DNA of 64,000 nt from Rotaria socialis (lineage: Eukaryota; Rotifera; Eurotatoria; Philodinida; Philodinidae), in NCBI GenBank assembly GCA_905331475.1, contig CAJNYU010004448.1, positions 1-64,000 of the forward strand, read 5' to 3'. The notes beneath the pieces are model-generated. The model was not told where the DNA came from, ran no database searches, and saw only the letters and a program-made list of their open reading frames with translations. The stretch's first letter is position 1, and each line of letters opens with the position of its first letter. Position numbers and translations under genes: made by a program. Of the stretch, positions 36,123-47,753 are shown in pieces.

Positions 36123-38162
36123 TTAATCAATAAATGTCCAAACTTCAATACTTGCAACTATAAAATCTTCGGTGAGCGTTAATCGTTCATTATCAAATGT
36201 TTTAGTTGGACAAGTACGACCATGATATAACTCACCATCAAGCCATAAACCAAATGTACCTCTAAAGTAGTATTAAAAAAGGATAGTTGATAAAAAAAGA
36301 AATACTGTTAATCAAAACTCAATACTTACTCTCCACTTCCGAATCCTATAGAATGAAGATCACCTTTGACAAAAAATTCATTATGGCCTGACCAATTAAA
36401 CACCTATAATAAACCAGAAATAATATCATTTTTCAGACATGTAAAAAGAGAACTGATGAAGGCTCAACGAACAACGTACAGTTATTCTCGGTCAATAAAG
36501 CAGCATAGTTTCTTCGTCGATTATGATCTTTTACCGCAAAGAGTAATTCAAAAGAGATGATATCAGCGGAAGAAAAAAAAACAGATTTAACCATAGGCAC
36601 AAAAATGAATCTTGTGAAAAGAAAAAATTCAATATTTCATTGATAATTAGACACAGCTGACTTTGTTTTCAATGACATATCAAATCACACGAAAATCAAA
36701 GTTAATACATGCCAGAAAATCTTAGTGAACAATTATGTCTTGAAGCATCATATATTTTATGCGTGTAGACAAAAACAGTGGTTTACTTGAGGAAAAGGAT
36801 ACGTTTATCCGTCTTAGAAAATCATAATGTCATTGAACTTTTCTACTTTATATATTTTTGTTTTGATTACAGTCACAAAAAAAGAAAGGACACATTGTCA
36901 TTGGAATAATTACGCTATATTATTGATTTGTCTTTAGCTAGTACATAGTTAACCCTCGGAGATTCATACTTATGTCAAAAGTGATAATTTAAGACAATAG
37001 TTTCCGAGAATATCATGAGTATTCCGTTATTAAAATTACGCACGTCAATTTACTTACTGAATGTATCGTGGGGACACACTCAAGAGTTTCTCTTCTGGAA
37101 AATCTAAGTTTAGAATCATTCCGTGAGAAAATAAAATAAGATCAGCATGTCTGAAGAACGGAAAGGGTTGGCTTTAAACGTCGCAATACCAATTAGTATG
37201 TATGGATAGTAGCTCTCTCTTTCTTTCTTGTCACACCTGTTTTTATTTACGTCGAATTTTATATTTTTTTGTTAAAAATATAATCTTACTCGAAAATCAG
37301 GATGGATTGTAAAAAGAAATGATTCTCCTGTACCATAAAAACCTTCACTAATCATTAATTGATGTGATGTAAAGGCACCGAATATCTAAAGAAAAATATT
37401 TTTTTCAGAAAAACAAAAATAATACTGATTATTTTTGTTTACATTTTGTTCAACATCTTTAACAATAATTAACGCTGGTAAATCATGATCAACTTCTCCA
37501 CATCGACGATATAACTGATTTAAACTAAATCCATGTATTTCTGTACTAAATATCATAAACCAATTAAGACCATGCACCCGTGCTGGTAATTCGATTAAAA
37601 TCTTAAAATTTTCTATTAGAAAATTTTTTAAATTAGATTTATTCGATATACTTGTTTTGATTGGTCTTCATTAATAAGTATCGATGGTTGAAGAAGTGTA
37701 GGTGCTGGAAAACCAAGATCATTTTCATATGCATTGTGTGATTGTGTTGAGTTAATCCGACGGTAAATTTCATCGACGCTGATTATCTAAATAAATAAAA
37801 TAATCTTTTTTTAAATATCTTTTCATAAAATAAACTTCAATAAAACGATCCTATTTCTATGTATATAGATGTATAATATCTACCCCAGGAGCTGAATTTC
37901 GTTCCTTGGATGGTGATGTTTTAATATCGGTTGGATGTTCGACTAATGCTGATGCTAAAAAACTTCTAGCACGCTTTCTAAAACGTGTTATATGTTGTTG
38001 ATGGTGAGGAATTTGTTCGAGAAAAGTTTTTTTTGAATCAGATAAGCGTGTCGCCAATGAATGAAGAGTAAAACGACGTGTACGAGATGATGAATGTGGT
38101 GTTTGTTGTTCATCAGATGAACATGAAGTATTTGTTGAAGCCGTAGGTACAGTACGAATCAT
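36123..38162 (-). CDS. OXR1-type short form, TLDc only, from an internal first exon
   Basis: An exon at 38162-37884 (279 bases, 93 codons, phase 0) opens with ATG and encodes MIRTVPTASTNTSCSSDEQQ and then a basic Ser-rich stretch ending SAPG. Its GT donor at 37883 fits the acceptor at 37787, joining SAPG to IISVDEIYRRI and the shared TLDc exons. The long form appears to skip this exon, because the exon at 39508 already continues perfectly into 37786. In mammals both OXR1 and NCOA7 make TLDc-only isoforms from internal promoters, so the arrangement has precedent. A Ser-rich leader replaces the LysM and GRAM part. Use of this start is inferred from phase and sequence; no transcript was seen. 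Confidence 0.75.
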
Positions 38163-38312
38163 ACTTAGATTTGTTCTTCTATTGTTATACTAATATAGTT
38201 ATAGGGCACTACAACTAGAAAGACATAGTGCTAGAGAGAAAGAGAAAGAATAACTATTTGAGCTGCTCCCTCTCTCTTCGTCCTATCTATATGTTTCTAC
38301 CGATCCTTTGAA

Positions 38313-38364
<52 letters not shown>

Positions 38365-41300
38365 TGTTGTGTGTATGTTATTCTCTATTCTACTGTCGCG
38401 TCTTCCATCACTACACTACTGCATCAGAGAACAGACATGATTATGTTGAATAGACAGAAGAAGAAAAAAGAAAAGAGATTAAAAGTAAAACGATGAAAAA
38501 AGCGAGGTAAATGCGGAATTTTCTTTTCGTTCGATGTTGATACATTAATAAATAGTGAGATATATCAAAAGTTCCCAAATGACAAGAAAAACACGATTAT
38601 TAGGCCAAATAAATGGGTCATACGTTGTACTTATATGTGCATCTGAAAACAATGAACATTGTCAATCATATTCTTGTTTCTTTCATGGGTTATATTTCAC
38701 TCTAAAATACCTTGATCCTTCACAACTAACAAATCATTGTCACCATAGTACACTTTTTTTCTTACAACAACCATCAACATACTTCATTAAAAGCACGTTC
38801 ATCGACCTATCGTATGAATGTTAACGATACAAAAAAAGGAAAAAAACCTTACGACCGATCAATGACTTTTCATTAAACTGATCATGATCAGTCATATTAG
38901 ATCCTATCTTAATATAGATTAACCGTACAATTTCTTTTTCATTAAACTGATCATGATCAGTCATATTAGATCCTATCTTAATATAGATTAACCGTAGAAT
39001 TTCTTTCTCATTTTGAAACAAAACTTCTATTTTTATCAACTGCTCAAATATTTTAATTTATTCTCTTTTTTTTATATTTATTGCAATAGATCAATTAACA
39101 AAAGAATATTTTTTTGTCTCAACAAGTTTATTTCCGCCAGACAAATAAAATGTACCGAAAATATCATGATGCGTGCTGATGAGAAAATAGGTCAAAGCAA
39201 GGAAACAATTCGTATTATTTATTATTTATACGAGAGAGCCTAGTGGTTCAAACATCATAGAACAGACAGATACCGGGATTTACTATTCACAAGAAAAAAT
39301 AAATTATTCATTTTTCTATTTGAAGAATTTATCTAGTTTAAATAGCAAATAGTTTTAAAATACCTCGATGTTTTTCTGTTTCTCGTTTGTCTATTTTAAG
39401 ATTTCCTTTTGATATTTCAATCTAAATCTTTTTGTTTTTCTGTTTGTCCTGGAGGTTTTGAGAAATAAAATCTTATCTTTCTATCAGCTGAAACAGGCTC
39501 ATCTTACCTCCCAATCCTTGAGCAATGTATTTTGTCGTGAGAGATAATGAGGTTTCTTTCGTGACTCGTTATTTTTAATTTGGTTGTTTGAATTTTGTGA
39601 TTTTAAATAATCTTCCGCTAATTTACTGTTATCATCAGGTAATAGAACGAAGCTTTTTTTCGATGGTTCATTATTTGGGTTTGACTGATGAATATTTGAT
39701 GATGTTTTATCATCATCAATTAATGGATTTAATGCACGTTCAGGAGTCCAACGACGGAAAAACTCATATAAAGCTGCAGTTCTAAATACAAAAGTAAAAT
39801 TAATTTGGCATTTTTGTTTTTAATGAAGAAAGAATTTATAGACTAATTCGTTTTTTTTATAATGATATTAATGTATTCATTATTCACAATGAAGTCCAAT
39901 AAAAGGAATTTTTCTATCTTAGAAAAAAAGACAAAATAGTATAAAAGTTACTTACAATCTTGTAGATATGGCCTGACATCAAAAATATTTCTAGATGTTT
40001 TCTAGGGAAATCATGCTTAATTGTTAGTTTGACTATAACTGTAATATAAAGAAAAACAATAAAGCAACTTTTTATTATTTACTAATAGTTTTTATACAAA
40101 TGCATACAATTAGAAATTTTTAGTAGGAATTATGTGCTTTTCTTTTAAATTTCGCTCTATGTAATCGTGACATCCTATCTTTTTTGTGATGTTTAGTACA
40201 ATTTTTTCAGGCGCTTACGAGAGAAAAAGATAACGATAACATATAGAGAACAGAAAACAAACAAACTGTAGAGGCAGTGATAATGAATCCACGTGTATTG
40301 AATTGTTTTTTTTCTATTATGTGGGAGGACTAAATAGTAACACTTAAGAACCTCTCCATAGGATTAAAGGGCTACAGCGTTCTATTATATTACAAGAAAG
40401 TTTGATCACGAAGATGCCTAGAGTAAATTTCGTAAGAACTAATCATTTCACAAATAATTTTGCCAATACATATTGTCTGATGGGACGAATTGATGTTTTT
40501 AACCGACATAAAGAGGTGTGCTAAAGCATGACTCAAAATCTATTTGCGATTTCGTCGTTGTCGAAAAGTAAACTTTGACAAGTGAATTAATTTTAAGCTC
40601 ATATGTCAATATTTTTCATGTGTATCATCGCAATTGCCATCAGCCATCGATTGAAATATCAAAATAGATAGTAACTCATTAGGTAACATTTACAAGTTAT
40701 TTGGGTGACCGCACACATCGTCACACGACAGTTCGTCGCAATAAAAATTCGTTTCGATAAGTTAGTCGTATATAAAGGAGAGAGTACAGTAATTGAATTA
40801 AGTGATTTTGGTCAATATGTTATTCAATTAATCACCGCCACAAATGTCTTCCTTTACAATAATAGCACTCTTTTATTACTACAACTTCTTTTTTTCAAAA
40901 AATGGCAAAAACGTTAATTTACAATTCATTTTTTAAATTTAAATTTAAAAAATTATTTCTCGTCTTAATAATTTTTTTAAATAAAAATGTGTTACCTCTC
41001 AAAAATGATATCAAAAGAAGACTATTGACTTACAGAATTTATTGGGATTGTTTATTTTTAATGTTCGTAGTATCGAAAACCTAAAACTCCATTTCAAAAG
41101 TTTCCAAAACCACTTCATCCAATAGTCGAGTAACTTTGCAAATCACAGAAAATGATCCTAGAAATTACTGAATGAATTATACGGCTCAAGAGAGAGCATA
41201 TTTTTCTTTCATTTCTTCTTGACTTTTCTTAGCTCCAGATTTCATCAGAAATCGTCTCCTTAAAAGACTTGAGTTGACTTTCATTTGATAGCAGACTATT

Positions 41301-44300
41301 TGCAATGTCACAGAACAATTTTACAGAACTAAATCATTTTTTCAGTACTTTTTGTACAGAAATAGATCATGTTTTCTTCAAAATGAATCTATTATTCATC
41401 ATATCAATCTAGCTATTATTCCATAGAGTGTACGTTTACGTGATTAACTGAATAACATATTGAACAAAATCACTTAACTCAATTAATGTACTATCTCCTT
41501 TATATCCGACTAACTTATCGCAACGAATTTTTATTGCGACGAAATGTACTTGTGCCGCACTGAGACCTCAACTATTAATAGGATGCGATAGGGCAAAATC
41601 AAATGCTGATTCCATAATGAAATATGGTATTTAGAGACAAGCATGATACCCCTCGAATACATTTTACAACGTATAATATTCTCTTTTTGCATGTGAAATG
41701 TCTCCTGATAGACTCTTTTCTTCCTGTTGATAGTGTTACTACATTTTGAATGCCGCTGAATCGAGGCATCAGACAGGCTTAAGATCACAATTTGATGTTA
41801 TCTCTATAGAAAGTCATTCAAGATAAAATCTAAATAAAATGGATCTGAAGTGGCAAGTAACACACTATTAATATAAATTTTCTTAAACTTGTTTCCTAAC
41901 ATTTGCGCGACTAGCTCAAAGATAGAATACCAGTTTGAAATTTGGTGCTACCACTTGGGAATATCTCCCTGTGAATTATTTAAATTAATGATCGAACTTG
42001 ATATGAAGTGGTCGTACTCCTCATTGGCAAATTATAACAGAATTTTAGATAAAATCAAAATTCATATATCTTACTTGTTTTGTGGTACAGAAAACCAATA
42101 TTCTTGGTTAACTTGTTTTTTTCCATAAAAATTATCTTTAACTTTTTCGCTAATCTGTTTGTATTGCTTTGGTTTTAACGATGGCACATCATTTACATGC
42201 ATGCTTGCTTTTAAAGATAAATAATAAGGGATTTCAATATGATGTGGTCCAAAATATGTTTCTTGTTGTTTGCGTAGTAATGCTATAAACAGAAAATTTC
42301 TATAAAAATTGTATAAAAAAATAGTAATTACCGTCAATTTCATCAAAGCGTTTATTAAATTGATCACGTGGCACATGATTTTTCACAAGACACCCCTCTA
42401 AAAACAAGACGACACAAATTCTTTTTAGGCATAACGAATGAGCAGCCAAAATAAGCACTGAGCAGCAGAACCTACGCTTTATCTTTACAGCACGCCTGAA
42501 TCGTGTCCAATCGAAGGCATAGGAAATTTCTTTATAACATACTTATTAAATTGAGCAACAAAGAAAATAATCAAATAACTTACGTGATGGTAATTGATGA
42601 AAATTTGTATTTGTATGACTGTTATCATCGTCAAGTAAAATTCCAAGTGAATGTTTATAATCATCAATTGGTTGAAATAAATCATTTAAATTTTCTAATG
42701 AAGCATCCGTTGGTGCTGGTAGAAATGGATCATCATTATAATTACTATCCGAACAATCCATTGACATATGACGTTTTATTGTTGATGCTGCATCAAATAT
42801 TACACAACATTCATCATTGGACGTCGAAGGTTTTAATTCTTTATCAATTTTATCTAACATCCATGACATTAAATCACGAATTTCTTCGTCATCGGTATTT
42901 AATCCTGAAATTTTTCGATTGTATTGATAGTTTTTTATACTGATTGAATGAAACGTTTTTCGCTTTTCTTCATCACTAAAACAATAAAGTGTTCGTTCAG
43001 AGAATGAGAAACAAAATATATTTACAAGTAAGTTGCTTCATGTTCGTACATTGCTAAATCTTCATATAAACCAATACCAGCAATAAACTCCATTCTAATC
43101 ATAGAATAATACGAAAAGTTAATAAGGGCTAAAAGATTGATACTACTTCTTTCAATAAAACCATGATTTCTTATTCAGAATGGAAGCAATATCTATCTTA
43201 AGTTCAGAATTGACCCTCGTAATCTTTGTTATCGATGTACTAGATATACCTGTTTCGTACAATAGATATTCATATTGCACAAGAGAAAGCCTCGATAGCA
43301 CACAATTATTTATTTATTTTTGTTCTCAAAATGGTTCCTCAAGTATTTTAATTTCTTGTATTTAGATAAAACAAAACTGATGTCATAGAATAGATAGCTT
43401 TGAGTTTCTTAAAGATCATGTCGACTTGTTCGACAGGCGTGCTAATCCTTTGTTGACAAAGCAATTATAATCTATGAGAAAAAATCAATCGAAATTTATC
43501 ATCACTATTGAAACTTGTGATTGATAATTTATCCGCTTAGTCACTTGATATTTAAGATAAATAAAGGGCTTCTTCTCTACTGCCTTGTATCAGTCATTGT
43601 ATAAGTGAAAACTTTTAAAATAAAATTTATTTCTAATTAGAAGTCTACTATTCCTTTTTCATTCAATAATATCAGTTGCAAGACCTATACGAACTTCCTA
43701 TAGCTGACCTTACGATCAATCCATATTTCCCGCTGCCATGTTCTTGAACTAATGGGTCGAGAACATCCGGATCAAACATAATGGCATTAGGTGTAACAAT
43801 TAAAGTACCGGAAATACTTTCCTAAAATAAAATACAAAGAATTTAATCGAAGCATTTTCTATGGCCGTAAAAAAACGTAACAACGTGGTTGAGTTTAAGT
43901 TTAAACGCGTTTCTTTTTGTGCGCTCGAGTATAACAATCAGTTGTTCCTGTATACTATAGACAAATATTAGTAGATTTACAATCTTCATCAATGGCAGAA
44001 AGTAATAAAAATCTAAATTCCTATGACTAAAGATTTTTTTAGCCTTTCTGAGTAGATATTTAAGTTGACCGAATTGTTTTTAAATGACAATAGATTTATT
44101 AAATTAATAGCTGCAATTTTTTTTCCTATTTTGATACACGTGACTTTCCAGGAATGATTTACAGCTATCATCGCTCCTTTTTTTTGTTTTTATAAATTAT
44201 CAATTACTCTTAATGAAAAAATGTGCGCTTTAAAACGTAAGTATTAGCTTGGTATCAGATTGATTTCAATTTGGATAAGATTTTAATCATTTATTCCTTG

Positions 44301-45547
44301 TTTCACGACAAAAATAAAATAGAAAACATTCTGATTTTTGTCGCGCAGGTGTACATGATTAATAGTATTCATAAATGACTTTCTTTTGTCTCGTAGCAGT
44401 AAACGAAAACATATTTTCGTTTATTATTCACTTCAATCACTTTCACATACGATTTCTAAGCTTCTGTCTCGATAAAACCTTGAAAGACTACACAATAGAT
44501 TTTTGTGCTGATAGTCATTTACTTTTTCTAAAACAAACTGATTAATTTCATTTAACAGAGAAAAAATACTTACATGATCTTCAGTCATTAATCGTACATT
44601 AACTTTAATAAAGCGTTGAAGTCTTTCGCTGTCAACGTGATGAATGCGATTTAACGATGAAGATTTATTTGAAATTTTGATATTTTTACTATGATCATCT
44701 GTTGATAAGGAGTCATCGTCAGTATTAGAATCACTTGTTAATCGTTCAGCATGACCTGGTCGTGCTGTTGCATGTCGAGCAATCGACCAAATCACAGAAC
44801 CAACATCTTTTTGTAATGGATGATTTAAAGGAAGAGCATGTGATGACGAAGAGTCATTAAATGTATGAGGCTCTTTATGAACAGTAAATGCATTATTTCT
44901 ATCTACAGTTTTTACTGACGATGGAGAATCTGTTGTATCGACAGTTGACGATTGTTGATTTGAAGCTTCTGATACACTTGCTTCCGGTATGAATAGTATC
45001 TACGAACAAAACTTTTATTTAAGTATAATAAAACAAAATGAAACCAACTTGTCCAGGAAAGAGCATACGTGAATTAAGTTTATTAATTTGTAGCAATTCC
45101 GAGGATGTCAAATTAAAATGAATTGCCACTTTTTCTATTGTATCATGATTAGTAACCTGAACATATCAAATTCGTCTGTTACAATTAATAATTATGCTTA
45201 TTTCGTACTGTATATGGTATAGTTCCTTTTGGTTGTGAATGTGTTCGTAAACGTTTTGTATCATGAACTAAGTAAACATAATATATTGCAAATATAATAA
45301 AGTCTCGTCTCTTCCTCACGTGTATGCAGTGGAACTGCTTGCGAAACATTATGTACTTCTGGTGTTAGTTTCATATTATTAAATGATTCTGCTAATAGAT
45401 GATGTTCATGATTGTCACTGGCCCTCGTTGAATTAGTATATGATGATGGCTTAGATACACGATGTGTTGAACTGTTAGATTAACAGAACATCTATATTTG
45501 AGAATTTCGACGAATTATTTTTTTTTATCTTACCGATTTTCACTCAT
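36123..45547 (-). CDS. OXR1: OXR1/NCOA7-type protein, long form (LysM, GRAM, TLDc)
   Basis: OXR1/NCOA7 proteins protect against oxidative stress and regulate the V-ATPase through the TLDc domain. The first exon (45547-45534, MSENR) splices to STHRVSKPSSY. Further exons give a LysM domain (VTNHDTIEKVAIHFNLTSSE and INKLNSRMLFPGQILFIPE, about 45.2-45.0 kb), a Ser/Asp-rich linker, and a GRAM-like segment (GTLIVTPNAIMFDPDVLDPL, 43.8 kb). A family block (IEIPYYLSLKA to QEYWFSVPQ) lies at 42.3-42.1 kb and FFRRWTPE at 39.76 kb. TLDc closes the gene, with GLNWFMIFSTEIHGFSLNQL (37.5 kb), GFYGTGESFLF (37.3 kb), FFVKGDLHSIGFGSGEGTFG and WLDGELYHGRTCPTKTF (36.3-36.2 kb). The exon ending LLKDWE at 39508 and the exon opening IISVDEIYRRI at 37786 are both phase 0. 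Joined, they recreate the DWE-(I/V)-SV-(D/E)E motif of animal OXR1. All three hallmark domains are present. Confidence 0.88.
38314..38364. repeat. (AGT)17 microsatellite
   Basis: Seventeen uninterrupted AGT triplets about 150 bases upstream of the internal ATG at 38162, in the presumed promoter or 5' leader of the TLDc-only form. On the minus strand they read ACT. Confidence 0.9.
38871..39008. repeat. Two tandem 69-base copies, each with a 16-base palindrome
   Basis: Copies 38871-38939 and 38940-39008 differ at only about two positions. Each holds the perfect palindrome ACTGATCATGATCAGT (38877-38892 and 38946-38961). The pair lies between the last long-form-only exon (39508) and the internal first exon (38162), 0.7-0.85 kb upstream of the internal ATG. 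A recent tandem duplication is the simplest reading. A duplicated protein-binding site is possible. Confidence 0.8.
40732..41543. mobile_element. 812-base element with 104-base terminal inverted repeats
   Basis: Arms 40732-40835 and 41440-41543 are inverted copies of equal length with 7 mismatches (about 93% identity) and no gap. Each begins TTCGTCGCAATAAAAATTCG. The 604 bases between them have no transposase; a small plus-strand frame at 40902-41084 is AT-rich and not recognised. No clear target duplication flanks the arms, though weak similarity seems to continue a few bases outward (GTCACACG.ACA against GGCACAAGTACA). It sits in the long OXR1-like intron between the YWFSVPQ and FFRRWTPE exons. 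Confidence 0.75.
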
Positions 45548-46184
45548 TGGATTTACGTCGTGAGGAGTCGAATTCATGTGAATGGACAACAATAAATGAT
45601 GAATATGTCTTGAGAGTGTGTCGTGTTATAGCAACGAGAAAGGCAACAACAAGAGAGAGAAAAAAAGAAGAATTAAATCTAAAACAAAAATGAATAACGA
45701 CTGATAGAAGATGTGAAGATCCATGATAGAGGCAGACGTTTACCCGTAGCTGGTTGTTTAGCAGCATTTTTTTCGTTTTTCTTCTTTTCTCCGTTAACTG
45801 GTTGATATACAACCAGTCTGGTATTAATATCTTACACTGTTCGATTTTAATAACGAATGAAAACTATCTATACAAGTAGTATAAGCGTCAATGAAAGTCA
45901 ATGAACCAAGAAATTGATTCGGCTACACAATATATTTGCGTTTCTGTGAATGTATCATTATGATTTGAAAAAAAATTAGTTGACTTAGTTTTTAGCTATG
46001 AACAACGAACGAAATAAAGAAGGGTAGTAGAGTACTTGTGCTATCGCAGTTCTTTACTGGTTTACTACTAGCCAATAAAAACACGCTCGAGTATGATTTT
46101 GTATGTGACCCTAGTCAATTACGATCGTTTAGTATATAAGCGTCAGCGAGTTCGTTGCAGATTCATTTTATTTAGTTTGACACT
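45548..46184. promoter_or_regulatory. Shared divergent upstream region
   Basis: The OXR1-like long form starts leftward at 45547 and the small mitochondrial-type gene starts rightward at 46185, leaving 637 bases. TATATAAG at about 46133-46140 lies about 50 bases before the plus-strand ATG and could be a TATA box. A bidirectional promoter is possible. An open frame across the left part (45812-45540, minus) does not look coding. Confidence 0.35.
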
Positions 46185-46614
46185 ATGTTAAGTCGCTTTA
46201 TTTATCCTGTTGTATATAATCAACAGTGTTTAGCAAAGAGCTCGTCTCGATTATTACACACGAGTGTAATAAGATTTACTGACGGTGATCATCATCCATC
46301 AAAAGCTTTAGACAAAGCAGTTGATGACTTAAAAACACGTAAAGTAAAAAAATGGTTAGATACTGTGGCTTCAAGTAGTGGTAAGAAATAGCATTTATAT
46401 ATACTAAGATTTTTCTAGTTTGTTTTTCATGCTAGAAGCGATCATTCACGCAGAGCGTCAATCCGCAGAGAAACAAGGTTATTCAACAGCTGATTTTGCT
46501 AAACTTCAACGAGATACAATTGCAGCAATTAAAGAAAAAGAAACCAACGGTTATCTTCTACAGCATGATGACGATGATCGACAAGATCAAGCCAGTCGAA
46601 GATCGAACCCGTAG
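46185..46614 (+). CDS. Small predicted mitochondrial protein of unknown family
   Basis: Exons 46185-46380 and 46436-46614 with a 55-base GT-AG intron sum to 375 bases and give 124 residues. The N-terminus is Arg- and Ser-rich with no acid for about 25 residues (MLSRFIYPVVYNQQCLAKSS, then SRLLHTSVIRF), as in mitochondrial presequences; RLLHTS is a typical cleavage-region pattern. The mature part is polar and probably helical (SKALDKAVDDLKTRKVKKWL, then DFAKLQRDTIAAIKEKET) and ends in an acidic tail with HDDDDRQDQ. I do not recognise a family. The Lys/Glu-rich helical content recalls small regulators such as the ATP synthase inhibitor, but no diagnostic motif is present. Polyadenylation-like AATAAA lies near 46804. 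Confidence 0.6.
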
Positions 46615-47753
46615 TGATGGTAGTCATAAGAAGACATGATCGATTGAATTATTCCAGCTGCTATTTTTTTGTAAACTCGTCCGCTGATATTTTTTTATTA
46701 TTTTATTCTCGTTTTAATTATATTGTAAATCCAAGAAAAAACATGTCTAATTTCTATTTGTTAGTAAGATAAATTTACGTTGCTTTTTATTGCTATTTGT
46801 CCAATAAAATAAGAAGATTAAGATATATTTACTATGCATTTGTTTACCTCAAATACTAGAACGGCAATGATAATATTCAATCGCATGCATGTATTGATAC
46901 AAAGGATTTCATCTCTTTCGCAACTTATATCATAGTATGAATTGAATTCATCTAATGATTATATCTCTCATCGGACTGATATATCCATAGGCGAAGAAAA
47001 ATACTTCGAAGCATCATATTGTCGTATAAGACGCAATACTTTCAATAAAAATGATGAATAATATGCACGATTATAATCTCCGATTGGACTATAAGAGTAC
47101 ATTTAGTTCTTCATTGACTAGCACAAATCTAGTGCGACTTTTCAGCGTTTTCGATTCAGCCATGACTTTCAGTAGCTATTAAAAAGAAAACGCATTATAT
47201 TTAATGTGTTTATTTAGCGTAGGTAGAAAAAGCTTGTGAGAGTACAATGTCGTACTAAATCGTGCGAAAGGTTACATAGTTCGTTGTGACGGTGGTAATC
47301 TTCGTCTCAGAATGTATTATTTGGAATTATTTCTTTCTGTTTTGTTTAAAAGATCATGGAAATAAATTATTTTGATGTTTGATATTTAATTTTTCTAGAG
47401 ACGAAAGTGTGATTCCTATTAAATAACGGGCGAAACATGTTATCGATTACGACTGATATGAAGCAAAAGTTTTTTTCTTATGTCGTATGTAAATTTGCAA
47501 TCGTGCTCGAAGTTGTTTATAACTTTTCTATATTACTCATGTATCATTGGATTAGGCATGAAAAATTGAATCATAATTATCAAGACAAAGAAACAATCCG
47601 AATGTCATAATTAAAAACGTGTACATTAACGGGACAAAAAAAACGTTTGAGCAACTTTTTAGTAGAGCAATTAAATTAGTAACAGTTTTATTTGAAATCA
47701 TATACAGCTGCATTGCAACTGATTAGTAATGCTTATTATGTCAGGCGCGTTAA
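46615..47753. other. Intergenic
   Basis: About 1.1 kb between two plus-strand genes. It should hold the 3' UTR of the small mitochondrial-type gene and the promoter of the Ig-like gene. No ORF or repeat of note. Confidence 0.45.

Noticed and set aside
38308-38496. Poly-Ser protein from the AGT run
   Set aside because: It is a translation of a microsatellite in a promoter region and lacks an ATG start.
40705-41084. Small ORFs in the 812-base element as a transposase
   Set aside because: The first runs through the terminal repeat itself. The second is a 60-residue AT-driven peptide. No DDE-type residues are visible.
45540-45812. 90-codon minus-strand frame upstream of the OXR1-like start
   Set aside because: The ATG at 45547 with its phase-correct donor at 45533 explains the gene start. 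The longer frame is hydrophobic in a way unlike OXR1 N-termini and is probably 5' UTR.
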